Shown here one piece after another: positions 1 to 8,359 of a stretch of 64,000 bases of DNA (positions within the stretch are counted from its first letter, which is position 1; every line of letters begins with the position of its first letter). Made by a program: the position numbers and the translations under genes. Source of the stretch: Bacteroidaceae bacterium (GTDB lineage: Bacteria > Bacteroidota > Bacteroidia > Bacteroidales > Bacteroidaceae); NCBI GenBank assembly GCA_017619585.1, contig JAFZSA010000011.1, positions 148,523-212,522 of the forward strand. Reading direction: 5' to 3'. The notes under the pieces were generated by a model that worked only from the letters and a program-made list of their open reading frames with translations, was not told where the DNA came from and ran no database searches.

Positions 1-2
1 AC

Positions 3-404
3 CCGCGTATCGCTATCCTCAGCGACGAGGCACCGCAGGAGAACACCAGCGAAGAACCAATAGAGGAGAAACACATGCACGTGTATGGTCCCTATGCCAT
101 AAAAGAATTCTTCGAGGAGGAGAAATACATGTACTACGACGGCATTATCACCAGCGAGAAGAAGAAGGCTACAGAAGCCTTCGGCTCCCTTGCATATGAA
201 TATGGCATAAAGTTCTATGCCGGAACGGACCTCATCATCACCTCGCCCTTCCTCTCTGACACGATGTGTCTGAACCACGCCACATACATTGCAACCGACG
301 TGTATCGCAACAGAAAATCATACGACGAGGAACGCGAGAACCCGCTGCCAAAGCTTTTCCACGACAAGCGAGAGGATCGAAACAGCAATAATCAGGTGGA
401 ATAA
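3..404 (+). CDS. C-terminal part of an unrecognised protein
   Basis: The frame is open from the first bases of the window to a TAA at 402-404, so 133 residues are visible and the gene probably begins upstream; the ATG at 75 is only an internal methionine candidate. The visible part is rich in Glu and Lys, with aromatic residues (FFEEEKYMYYDG) and a charged C-terminus ending in NSNNQVE. I do not recognise a family. It ends 9 bases before the sigma-54 activator gene on the same strand, so it is probably the upstream member of the same operon. No catalytic motif can be named. Confidence 0.6.
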   Translation, partial: PRIAILSDEAPQENTSEEPIEEKHMHVYGPYAIKEFFEEEKYMYYDGIITSEKKKATEAFGSLAYEYGIKFYAGTDLIITSPFLSDTMCLNHATYIATDVYRNRKSYDEERENPLPKLFHDKREDRNSNNQVE

Positions 405-413
405 AAGAGCGTT

Positions 414-1652
414 ATGAAGAAACTGGACATAGACCTACAGAAGCTAAAGAACCAGTATAACATTGTCGGAAAGAACAAGGCACTGGATACCGCCTTGCTG
501 ACAGCAGTTCAGGTGGCACCCACAGACTTGTCCGTACTCATAGAAGGCGAAAACGGCGTAGGAAAGGAAATCATCCCACGCATCATTCATGATTTAAGTC
601 CGTGCAAGAACAAGAAGTACCTGGCCATCAACTGCGGCTCTATACCTGAAGGTACCATAGACAGCGAACTCTTCGGTCACGAGAAAGGCGCTTTTACAAA
701 CGCCATCAGCGAACACGAGGGTTACTTTGGAGCAGCCGACGGCGGTACACTCTTTCTGGACGAAATAGGCGAGCTGCCCCTGAGCACTCAGGCCAGACTG
801 CTTCGTGTGCTGGAGACTGGCGAATACATACGTGTTGGCAGCAACTCCATACGCAAGACCACAGCCCGTATCATAGCAGCCACCAACATCAACATCCCCA
901 ATGCCATCCGAGAGGGGAAGTTCCGTCAGGACCTGTACTACAGACTCTGTCGCGTGAACATTACCATGCCGCCATTGAGGGAGAGAGACGATGATGCCGT
1001 GCTGCTGTTCAAGAAGTTTGCCATGGATATGGCTACCAAGTACCAGATGCCTGAATACATCCATCTGACACCAGCTGCCGAGCAGGTAGTGAAATCCTAC
1101 AAATGGCCAGGCAACATTCGTCAGCTTAAGAATGTGGTGGAACAGATGAGCGTACTTTCCGAGGAACGCAGCATCACCCCGGAGATACTGGCAAAATTCG
1201 GCATTGTACCCAACTCAGACAGCGAGATGGGCATCACCATAACAGGCAACAGAAGTTCTGAATCGCAGCACGACTACGAGAAGGAAATCAAGATGCTGGC
1301 CCATGCCGTACTACAACTCAGGAACGAGGTAGAAGACCTGAAACAGAAAATTCAGGGCGGAGAGCCCTCGAATCTTCCTGCCACTACCTCCGTCCCCGCC
1401 ACAGCAGCACCATCCTTCACGCATCAGGTGCCTAACATCCCACAGTCTCCTATCCCTGCAACAGACATGGACTTCCAGACGGCCGAAGAGGTGTTGGAGG
1501 ACGATACGCTGAACATCAACGACATGGAGAAGCGCAACATCATAAAATCACTCCAGCGCAACCACTACAGAAGAAAAGATGCTGCCGACGAACTTGGCAT
1601 AAGCGTCAGAACACTATATAGAAAACTGAAAGCATATGGTATTGAGGAATAA
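414..1652 (+). CDS. Sigma-54-interacting AAA+ transcriptional activator with Fis-type HTH, no receiver domain
   Basis: The 412-residue protein begins almost directly with the AAA+ module: Walker A GENGVGKE at about residues 45-52, the sigma-54 contact loop at 92-97, Walker B around LFLDEIGELP at 113-122 and an arginine-finger region (FRQDLYYRLCRVNI). A proline- and threonine-rich linker leads to a C-terminal Fis-like helix-turn-helix at about 372-412 (DELGISVRTLYRKLKAYG). There is no N-terminal receiver, GAF or PAS domain, so activity may be set by level or by partner proteins. The contact loop reads GAFTNA rather than the usual GAFTGA. It is followed by lptE with an overlap of 17 bases. In related genomes an activator of this sort sits beside lptE and secG, so the family call is firm; its targets are unknown. 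Confidence 0.9.
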   Translation: MKKLDIDLQKLKNQYNIVGKNKALDTALLTAVQVAPTDLSVLIEGENGVGKEIIPRIIHDLSPCKNKKYLAINCGSIPEGTIDSELFGHEKGAFTNAISEHEGYFGAADGGTLFLDEIGELPLSTQARLLRVLETGEYIRVGSNSIRKTTARIIAATNINIPNAIREGKFRQDLYYRLCRVNITMPPLRERDDDAVLLFKKFAMDMATKYQMPEYIHLTPAAEQVVKSYKWPGNIRQLKNVVEQMSVLSEERSITPEILAKFGIVPNSDSEMGITITGNRSSESQHDYEKEIKMLAHAVLQLRNEVEDLKQKIQGGEPSNLPATTSVPATAAPSFTHQVPNIPQSPIPATDMDFQTAEEVLEDDTLNINDMEKRNIIKSLQRNHYRRKDAADELGISVRTLYRKLKAYGIEE

Positions 1653-2160
1653 AAAGCGGATGAGCATATTGCTGGCTTGCTGCATGTGCATAATACTCTG
1701 TGCATGCAGAATTGAGTACAAGTTCAATGGTGCAAGCATCGACTACCAATTAACAAAAACTATACAGATTGACAACTTTCCCATCCGTAGTGCATACGTA
1801 TGGGCACCCATGCAGGCTATTTTTCAGAACAAGCTGACTGACATATATGCCAGCCAGACCAGATTGCGTCAGGTAAAGAAGAACGGTGACCTGCAACTAT
1901 CTGGCGAGATTACACATTTCGACCAGTACAACAAAGGTATCTCCAGCGACGGCTACAGCAGTCAGGTACAGCTGAAGATGACGGTAAACGTGCGTTTTGT
2001 CAACAACAAGAAACACGAGGAGGATTTCGAACGTCAGTTCACAGCCACCACAGAGTATGATGCCAGCCAGCAGCTGACAGCCGTACAGGAAGAACTGGTG
2101 ACCCAGATGTCAAAGGACATCGTAGATCAGATATTCAACGCAACAGTAGCTAACTGGTAA
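1636..2160 (+). CDS. lptE: LptE family LPS-assembly lipoprotein
   Basis: This 174-residue protein has a basic start, a hydrophobic stretch and a lipobox-like sequence (IILCAC) with the lipidated Cys near residue 24, so it is a predicted outer-membrane lipoprotein. The rest (FNGASIDYQLTKTIQIDNF and a C-terminal QMSKDIVDQIF segment) matches the small LptE-type proteins of Bacteroidota, which partner LptD in inserting lipopolysaccharide into the outer membrane. The ATG at 1636 overlaps the end of the activator gene. An ATG at 1660 (MSILLACC) lies after that stop and would give a shorter n-region with no basic residue, so 1636, which supplies RNKKR, is preferred. It is followed after 21 bases by a TPR protein. 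Confidence 0.8.
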   Translation: MVLRNKKRMSILLACCMCIILCACRIEYKFNGASIDYQLTKTIQIDNFPIRSAYVWAPMQAIFQNKLTDIYASQTRLRQVKKNGDLQLSGEITHFDQYNKGISSDGYSSQVQLKMTVNVRFVNNKKHEEDFERQFTATTEYDASQQLTAVQEELVTQMSKDIVDQIFNATVANW

Positions 2161-2181
2161 CATGAAACAAGCATCAACCCT

Positions 2182-2910
2182 ATGCCAAGACATTTGATAG
2201 ATTTCATCAGAAGGCCCAACAGCATGGATCAGCAGGCTATATCCATGCTAAGGAATATGAAAGACGAGCATCCGTATTTTCACTCTGCCCGCATACTGTT
2301 GCTGCAAGCACTTTACAAGCACCACTCCCCTCAATTCGATGAGGAGCTGCGCATCAGTGCGCCATTGTTGCCAGACAGACAGGCTATATTCAGTCTGATT
2401 GAAGAGCCTAACTACCAGAAAAAAGAGGAACGCAGGAAATTCAATATAGAAGAGACGGATACAGACAAATCCGAAAGAACAGACCTACTGATCTCCGACT
2501 TCCTGGAGAGCCAGCCCAAGGAGCAACCACAGACTGTGCGCTACCCCATCGATGCCACGCAAGACTACATTGGCTTCCTGCTGCAAAACGAGGCACAGGA
2601 AGAGGAAACACCAGACGTTCCAATGAACGGTGGCGGTGTGGTTGAGGACTTCCTAAGCCAGGAACCCAAGAGAATTGTCCTGAAAGATAATGATGCCAAT
2701 ACAGAAGTTCCTGAAGAAAAGGAAGAAAAAGAAGAAGAGAATGAGATTTTGACAGAAACTTTGGCAGGAATTTATATAAAACAAGGTAAATTTGAGAATG
2801 CAATTAAAATTATACGTCAATTATCCTTGAAATATCCGAAAAAAAATCGTTACTTTGCAGACCAAATCCGATTTTTGGAAAAACTGATAATAAATAATAA
2901 AAACAAATAA
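2182..2910 (+). CDS. TPR-containing cytoplasmic protein
   Basis: The 242-residue protein has an N-terminal helical region, an acidic low-complexity middle (runs of Glu and Lys near residues 175-192) and a C-terminal tetratricopeptide-like unit (LAGIYIKQGKFENAIKIIRQ). There is no signal peptide or membrane segment. It sits between lptE and secG with short spacers of 21 and 10 bases, so it is part of the same transcription unit. A protein of this layout is common at this position in Bacteroidales genomes, but its role is unknown. The short C-terminal repeat suggests protein-protein contact rather than catalysis. Confidence 0.8.
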   Translation: MPRHLIDFIRRPNSMDQQAISMLRNMKDEHPYFHSARILLLQALYKHHSPQFDEELRISAPLLPDRQAIFSLIEEPNYQKKEERRKFNIEETDTDKSERTDLLISDFLESQPKEQPQTVRYPIDATQDYIGFLLQNEAQEEETPDVPMNGGGVVEDFLSQEPKRIVLKDNDANTEVPEEKEEKEEENEILTETLAGIYIKQGKFENAIKIIRQLSLKYPKKNRYFADQIRFLEKLIINNKNK

Positions 2911-2920
2911 CAAATAAAAC

Positions 2921-3280
2921 ATGTACACTTCAATCGTAATTTTGGTTGTCTTGGCATCTGTCCTGATGTGCCTTATCGTACTGATTCAGGAGTCTAAAGG
3001 CGGTGGCTTGGCAGCTGACTATTCAAACAACAATCAAATTCTGGGTGCTCCCAAAACAACAAATTTCATTGAGAAGGCAACATGGGGTTTGGCAGCAGCA
3101 ATGATCGTACTGAGCGTTATCAGCGTTGCTTTCCTGAACGAGGGTGCTAATAACGATTCTGTTATCCAGCAGAACGCTATTGAGCAGGCTCCCACCAATC
3201 CCAACAACGTTCCCGGTATGGCTCAGCCTTCAGCTGAGACTCCCGCAGAAACTCCTGCAGAAGCACCCGCTCAGCAGTAA
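2921..3280 (+). CDS. secG: Preprotein translocase subunit SecG
   Basis: The 119-residue protein has two hydrophobic segments (about residues 2-22 and 53-73) joined by the conserved SecG loop QESKGGGLAADYS. It forms part of the SecYEG channel in the cytoplasmic membrane. The C-terminus is an extra Pro/Ala/Glu-rich tail with repeated ETPAE units, usual in this phylum and absent from E. coli SecG. It is followed after 12 bases by the sugar-kinase-like gene. Confidence 0.93.
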   Translation: MYTSIVILVVLASVLMCLIVLIQESKGGGLAADYSNNNQILGAPKTTNFIEKATWGLAAAMIVLSVISVAFLNEGANNDSVIQQNAIEQAPTNPNNVPGMAQPSAETPAETPAEAPAQQ

Positions 3281-3292
3281 TAATCCGGCTCT

Positions 3293-4165
3293 ATGGTAAA
3301 CTGCATCCTTATAGCAGATAGCGGTTCAACCAAAACAGACTGGATACTAACTACAGCAGAGAATAGCATCCTGGAAGTCGAGACAATGGGCATAAACCCC
3401 GTCAGAGACTCTCAGGATGCTATTTTTGACGTCATCAAAAACAGCCTGGCACCTAAGATTCCGCAGAAATACCAAATCCAAGAGGTTTACTTCTACGGAG
3501 CAGGTTGTATAGATCCGTACAAAAAGAATGTCAGGGAAGTATTGGTGGAGGTCTTTGGCTCTGAAACCGGAATTGCAGTCGAAAGCGATCTTCTTGGAGC
3601 AGCCAGGGCACTCTGCGGCAACAGGGCTGGAATAGCCTGCATACTGGGAACCGGTTCCAACAGTTGCCTGTATGACGGCAAGGAGATTGTCAGCAACACA
3701 TCACCTTTAGGTTTTATCCTTGGCGATGAGGGAAGTGGCGCTTTTCTGGGCAAAACATTAGTGGGCAATGTCCTGAAGAAAATCTTCAGCCCGGAGATTC
3801 AGCAGCTTTTCCTGCAGAGGTTTAACCTCACCCCCTCTATTATTATTAATAAGGTATATAGGGAACCTATGCCCAACAGATTCTTGGCTTCGTTGGTTCC
3901 GTTCCTGGCAGAAAACAGGGAAAAGGCAGAAATTCACGACATGCTTGTGTGGGCTTTCCGTCAGTTCTTTATCAGGAATGTAAAAGCCTATAACCACCCT
4001 GAAATGGAAATTAACATAGTAGGAAGCATTGCTTTTTACTTTGAAAGCGAAATAATGGATGCAGCAGCAAAAGAAAGGCTTAAAATTGGTAAAATTCTGA
4101 AAAAACCTGCTCAAGAAATAGCCGATTTTCACAGAAAAAGCCTGTTTTTAGGCGAAAAATGTTAA
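3293..4165 (+). CDS. BadF/BadG/BcrA/BcrD-type ATPase, N-acetylglucosamine kinase-like
   Basis: The 290-residue protein has the ASKHA phosphate-1 motif near its start (ILIADSGSTKTDWIL), an adenosine/phosphate-2 region (ACILGTGSNSCLYDG) and the GFILGDEGSGAFLGK segment typical of the N-acetylglucosamine kinase branch. These enzymes phosphorylate amino sugars for cell-wall recycling; the exact substrate here is inferred, not shown. It is the last gene of the run that starts at the left edge. A hairpin with a T-rich tail lies about 125 bases downstream. Confidence 0.85.
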   Translation: MVNCILIADSGSTKTDWILTTAENSILEVETMGINPVRDSQDAIFDVIKNSLAPKIPQKYQIQEVYFYGAGCIDPYKKNVREVLVEVFGSETGIAVESDLLGAARALCGNRAGIACILGTGSNSCLYDGKEIVSNTSPLGFILGDEGSGAFLGKTLVGNVLKKIFSPEIQQLFLQRFNLTPSIIINKVYREPMPNRFLASLVPFLAENREKAEIHDMLVWAFRQFFIRNVKAYNHPEMEINIVGSIAFYFESEIMDAAAKERLKIGKILKKPAQEIADFHRKSLFLGEKC

Positions 4166-4288
4166 AAAATGCCGAAATATGTTATTTAACATATAACAAA
4201 CTCTTGCATGATATTATCAAACCGCCTAAATTTGCAACTGTTATCCTGAAAACAATCTTTTTACCTTAAACAAAACTAATACCTAAAA

Positions 4289-4330
4289 GATGGAGGGCAG
4301 CTGTGAAGCCGCCCTCTATTTTATTTTATA
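4289..4330. terminator. Bidirectional intrinsic terminator
   Basis: GAGGGC (4293-4298) pairs with GCCCTC (4311-4316), extended by A-U and G-U pairs outside, with an A-rich arm before and TATTTTATTTTAT after. It separates the convergent kinase and engB genes and would work on both strands. Confidence 0.75.
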
Positions 4331-4374
4331 CGCTTAGACTGTAAAATACTATATCCCACAGTCTTGTATGGTTC

Positions 4375-5007
4375 TTACTGAACCAGCGTTTTATTTATCT
4401 CCTCTATGTAATTCAGAATTTCATCGCGACCCATTTTTGTTTCCGAACTGGTAACAAAATAAGGTGGCAGTTCCTCCCACTGTTTCTTAAGCTCAGTAAG
4501 GTAATGCTCCACATTACCCTTCAGTTTACCCTTGGAAACCTTGTCGCCCTTGGTAAAGACAATGCTGAAGGGCACACCGTTCTCGCCTAACCATTCCATG
4601 AACTCCATATCTATCTGCTGAGGCTCATGGCGCACGTCTATAAGCAAGAACAGATTGGTCATCTGCTCGCGGTCCAGGATATAAGTGGTTATCATGTGCT
4701 CAAACTTCTCGGCATCCTTCTTGCTACGCTTGGCATAGCCATAGCCTGGCAGATCCACCAGATACCAGGTATTCTCTTGCCCCTTGCCCCCTACTCCTTG
4801 CTCCTTAATAACAAAGTGGTTAATAAGGATGGTCTTACCCGGTGTAGCAGAAGTCTTTGCCAGTTTACCGTTTCCGGTAAGCATATTGATAAGGCTGGAC
4901 TTGCCCACGTTACTGCGCCCAATAAAGGCGTACTCAGGCAGATTACTCTTAGGACACTGGTCTATACGGGCACTACTTATCAGGAATTCTGCAGACTTTA
5001 TTTGCAT
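4375..5007 (-). CDS. engB: Ribosome biogenesis GTP-binding protein EngB (YsxC/YihA)
   Basis: The 210-residue TRAFAC GTPase has G1 [10 protein letters not shown]3 [11 protein letters not shown]4 FTKGDK and the late SSE motif, and acts in assembly of the large ribosomal subunit. Between the G2 region (LINHFVI) and G3 it carries about ten extra residues, [13 protein letters not shown], encoded by a run of heptanucleotide repeats at 4771-4805 that has no counterpart in the family as I know it. The reading frame is intact and all G motifs remain, so the protein is probably functional. It is transcribed after the DUF3078 gene with a 21-base gap. Confidence 0.93.
   Translation of the reverse strand: MQIKSAEFLISSARIDQCPKSNLPEYAFIGRSNVGKSSLINMLTGNGKLAKTSATPGKTILINHFVIKEQGVGGKGQENTWYLVDLPGYGYAKRSKKDAEKFEHMITTYILDREQMTNLFLLIDVRHEPQQIDMEFMEWLGENGVPFSIVFTKGDKVSKGKLKGNVEHYLTELKKQWEELPPYFVTSSETKMGRDEILNYIEEINKTLVQ
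4771..4805 (-). repeat. Heptanucleotide tract inside engB
   Basis: Five consecutive 7-base units, read on the minus strand as AAGGAGC, AAGGAGT, AGGGGGC, AAGGGGC and AAGAG. The same AAGGGGC/AAGGAGC units recur inside the ketosynthase gene near 50115-50142. Confidence 0.8.
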
Positions 5008-5028
5008 GATTCTATAATTAAGGGATGG

Positions 5029-6336
5029 TTAGAAATTATAATCTATACTTATACCCAGGTCTTCCTTGAACATCAAGTATTTACCGTTTGAATTCCTATA
5101 CTTTGAACTGGAGTCATCAATCTTGGGATTCAGAATCAACTTGGCATTGATGATCTTGGTAACCTTGAAGTTTATCTCGTTGAACCAGTCAATAGAAGTA
5201 TAATGGTAGTTGCTCTTCCAACTCAAGGTACTGCGCCATGAAATCTGGTCGCAGATATTGTAATTGGTATTCAGCGTTGCCGTAGGACCGAATGTATGCT
5301 TGAAATGTTTTCCCGCATCCAAACCATATTGTCCAATCAATTCATCAACGCCTACATACTTAAGTTGGTATGCAACAAACGCCACGTTGAAGTCTCCTCT
5401 GAAACGCTTTTTCTTACCCCACTGGAAATCATACTTCATACCAGGTCCCACGAAGATTTCCAAAGGAGAGAACATCTTGGTGGTCAGATCATCGGTATTA
5501 GGCTTGTAATTAGGAAGCACGGGCGTCTTAGCTTCAATTTGCAAAGAATAATACAACGACTTATATGCTTGATAACCAATGCTGGTGAAATAACGCAACT
5601 GGTTCTGTGTGGGACGGAATGATCTCTTGGTATCACTAGGTGATGTCTGTGCACCGATTCTCAGCTCCAGCGTATTATCCCACCTGAATTTCTTCTGGTT
5701 ATTGTAATTGGCCTGCAAGGTCAAGGATAGGTTTCCTGAGAAACTATTCTCACCGCCTTGCCACCAGTTATCAGAGAAGTGAGCCTGAGACAACTGTACG
5801 TAAGACCTTCCTGAGGTTTTCCAGAAGTTAGGACGACGTGTCACCACCTGTACACCCTCGTCAAGCGTGGGAGAAAGACTGGCCTCTGCCACCTTTTCAG
5901 AGAGTTTTTCCTTTACGTTTATCTTCTCGTTGATATCATCCCTGAACTTTCCCTTGTCCTTGACGTTTTCCTCTGTCTGCTGCACCAGTTCGGGATGCTT
6001 GGCATACAGCTTGGCCAGCATATTATTAATGTAATACAGGGTCTGCAACTGCTTGTCAGAGAAGATGGAATCCGTATTGTTCATCATCTGATGCAGAGGA
6101 GATGAATACAAGGTGGGTGCCGAGAGTATCTGGTAGTAATAGGCATTCGGACCGGGATAAGACATAACAATGCTCATCGAATCACGCTGCTCAACCAGCC
6201 TTTGCAGCTTCTGCAGGTAACTGTTGACAATAGAGAAAGTATCTACCTTAGCCTCAATATCTTTGACAGCTTTTACCCTGGCATTAGCACCAGTAATTGT
6301 ACCTAAAACAAAGAAAAATATTACTAAAGACCTCAT
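5029..6336 (-). CDS. DUF3078 outer-membrane beta-barrel protein
   Basis: The 435-residue protein has a signal peptide (RSLVIFFFVLGTITGANA), then about 140 residues of helical or linker sequence, then a barrel-like domain with alternating aromatic strands (SQAHFSDNWWQGGENSFSG, FRWDNTLELRIGAQTS, YYSLQIEAKTPVLPNYKP). The NWWQGGENSFSG signature and the length are typical of the Bacteroidota DUF3078 family. It is predicted to sit in the outer membrane; function unknown. A TATCTTTG promoter box lies just upstream, sharing a divergent region with yidC. Confidence 0.88.
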   Translation of the reverse strand: MRSLVIFFFVLGTITGANARVKAVKDIEAKVDTFSIVNSYLQKLQRLVEQRDSMSIVMSYPGPNAYYYQILSAPTLYSSPLHQMMNNTDSIFSDKQLQTLYYINNMLAKLYAKHPELVQQTEENVKDKGKFRDDINEKINVKEKLSEKVAEASLSPTLDEGVQVVTRRPNFWKTSGRSYVQLSQAHFSDNWWQGGENSFSGNLSLTLQANYNNQKKFRWDNTLELRIGAQTSPSDTKRSFRPTQNQLRYFTSIGYQAYKSLYYSLQIEAKTPVLPNYKPNTDDLTTKMFSPLEIFVGPGMKYDFQWGKKKRFRGDFNVAFVAYQLKYVGVDELIGQYGLDAGKHFKHTFGPTATLNTNYNICDQISWRSTLSWKSNYHYTSIDWFNEINFKVTKIINAKLILNPKIDDSSSKYRNSNGKYLMFKEDLGISIDYNF

Positions 6337-6352
6337 TCGTTCTAATTTTGCG

Positions 6353-6360
6353 CAAAGATA
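6353..6360 (-). promoter_or_regulatory. -7 box for the DUF3078-engB unit
   Basis: Reads TATCTTTG on the minus strand (consensus TAnnTTTG), 16 bases before the ATG. I do not see a clear -33 element. Confidence 0.55.
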
Positions 6361-6404
6361 GCTATTTTAGAGACAAAACGAAGAACGTTTTCGGTTTTTT
6401 TTTG

Positions 6405-6412
6405 TAATTTTG
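6405..6412 (+). promoter_or_regulatory. -7 box for yidC
   Basis: Reads TAATTTTG, giving a leader of about 40 bases before the yidC ATG. The -33 element is not obvious within the preceding T-rich run. Confidence 0.5.
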
Positions 6413-6457
6413 CGCCCTAACAATAGTTCTTTAAGATAATTCAACAAATTTTTATAT

Positions 6458-8329
6458 ATGGATAAAAATACTATTACTGGTTTCGTCCTGATGGCACTCG
6501 TTGTTATTGGCTTCAGCTGGTACAGCCAGCCATCAGAGGAAGAACGTCGCCTCATGCAGGCTAAACAAGACAGCATCGCTGCAGTAGAAAAACAGAAAGC
6601 AGAATTAGCAGCTAATGAGAAAAAGCAGATTCAGACCAAGCAGGCAGCAGAACAGGTGGCAGACAGCAACGCCATCTTCTTTGCACAGCGCCAAGGTCAG
6701 GAACAGGAGATTGTACTCAAGAACAATAAGGTTAAGGTAACACTCAGCACCTTGGGCGGTACCATTCAGAACGCCGAGATTCTGGGCTATAAGAGCCGCA
6801 ACCATGATGGCGATGTGTTGCTCATGACCCGCAAGGATGCCCAGATGACATTCTCACTGGCTGGCAAGCAGGACAACATCATCAGCAGTGACCTTTTCTT
6901 CACCCCCACAGAACAAACAGACAGCAGCGTTATCATGACTGCCGAGCAGGATGGCAAGCAATTGGCCATCAGCTACCGCCTGCTGCCCAATTCTTATATG
7001 GTCGACATCTCTATTCAGGCTACGGGTATGAGCGGTTTCTTTGCCCCTAACATGAAGACTCTGGACATCAGTTGGACCGATCGCATCATGCAGCAGGAAA
7101 AGGGTGCAGACTTCGAAAACCGCTATAGTGCACTGACCTACATGCGTCAGGGCAAGGGCGTTAAGAAGCTCAGCGAGACAGGCGATGAGACAAAGCAGCC
7201 CGAGGAAGCCCTCAGTTGGATTGCCTTCAAGAACCAGTTCTTCAGTGCCGTGCTTATTGCCCCGCAGAACTTCACGGATGCAAGTCTTGCCAGCACTCAG
7301 GAAACGGAAAAGAAGAATGGCTACCTGAAAACATACGAGGCAGAGATGAAGACTTTCTTCGACCCCACCGGCAACAAGCCTACTGAACTGCAGATGTATT
7401 TGGGCCCCAATGACTTCCACACCTTGCAAGCTCACAACAAGTTGAGCAAGACCAACGAGGACCCCGAATTGGAAGAACTCGTTTATCTGGGATGGTCATT
7501 CTTCCGTTTCATCAACCGTTGGTCCATCCTTTACATCTTCGATTGGCTCAAAGCTATGGGATTGCCCATGGGCATCGTCCTGCTACTATTGACAGTCATT
7601 ATCAAGGTTCTTGTCTATCCTACGCAGAAGAAGAGCTATCTGAGCGGTGCCAAGATGCGCGTGCTCAGACCCAAGCTCGACGAACTTGCCAAGCAATACC
7701 CCAATCCCGACCAGGCCATGCAGAAGCAGCAGGCCACTATGCAGCTCTACAGCCAGTATGGTGTAAGCCCTATGGGCGGTTGTTTGCCAATGCTGATTCA
7801 GATGCCAATTTGGTTGGCCCTCTTCAACTTCATCCCCAACGCTATCGACCTTCGCGGCGAGAGTTTCCTCTGGGCTGATGACCTCAGTGCCTACGATGAC
7901 ATTATTCGTTGGAACACAGATCTATGGCTCATAGGCGACCATCTCAGTTTATTCTGCCTTCTGTTTACTATTACCAACATGATTAACACTTGGATTAGTA
8001 TGCGTCAGCAGCAGAATCAAATGGTTGGCGATCAGGCCCAGCAGATGAAGATGATGCAGTACATGATGTTCCTCATGCCCCTGATGTTCTTCTTCTGGTT
8101 CAACGGCTATAGCAGCGGTCTGAGCTATTATTACTTCATCTCCGGCCTTATCAGCATTATTACCATGTGGTATCTGCGCTGGTCAACCGACGAGAAGAAA
8201 CTTCTTGCCAACCTTGAGGCTTATCACGAGCAGCACAAGAACGACCCCAAGAAAGTCAGCAACTTAGCCGCTCGTCTGGAAGCGCTGCAGAAGATGCAAG
8301 CAGAACAACAGGCCAACAGAAAGAAATGA
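6458..8329 (+). CDS. yidC: Membrane protein insertase YidC
   Basis: The 623-residue protein has an N-terminal membrane segment (ITGFVLMALVVIGFSW), a long periplasmic beta domain (about residues 40-345) and the C-terminal 60KD_IMP/Oxa1 core with five membrane segments. Visible core motifs include YPTQKKSYLSGAKMRVL and QYGVSPMGGCLPMLIQMPIW. It inserts proteins into the cytoplasmic membrane alone or with SecYEG. The charged tail after the last helix is short. It begins about 40 bases after a TAATTTTG box and is followed after 30 bases by a peptidase gene. Confidence 0.96.
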   Translation: MDKNTITGFVLMALVVIGFSWYSQPSEEERRLMQAKQDSIAAVEKQKAELAANEKKQIQTKQAAEQVADSNAIFFAQRQGQEQEIVLKNNKVKVTLSTLGGTIQNAEILGYKSRNHDGDVLLMTRKDAQMTFSLAGKQDNIISSDLFFTPTEQTDSSVIMTAEQDGKQLAISYRLLPNSYMVDISIQATGMSGFFAPNMKTLDISWTDRIMQQEKGADFENRYSALTYMRQGKGVKKLSETGDETKQPEEALSWIAFKNQFFSAVLIAPQNFTDASLASTQETEKKNGYLKTYEAEMKTFFDPTGNKPTELQMYLGPNDFHTLQAHNKLSKTNEDPELEELVYLGWSFFRFINRWSILYIFDWLKAMGLPMGIVLLLLTVIIKVLVYPTQKKSYLSGAKMRVLRPKLDELAKQYPNPDQAMQKQQATMQLYSQYGVSPMGGCLPMLIQMPIWLALFNFIPNAIDLRGESFLWADDLSAYDDIIRWNTDLWLIGDHLSLFCLLFTITNMINTWISMRQQQNQMVGDQAQQMKMMQYMMFLMPLMFFFWFNGYSSGLSYYYFISGLISIITMWYLRWSTDEKKLLANLEAYHEQHKNDPKKVSNLAARLEALQKMQAEQQANRKK

Positions 8330-8359
8330 CAGACATTATAAATATATCAAGGACTAATT

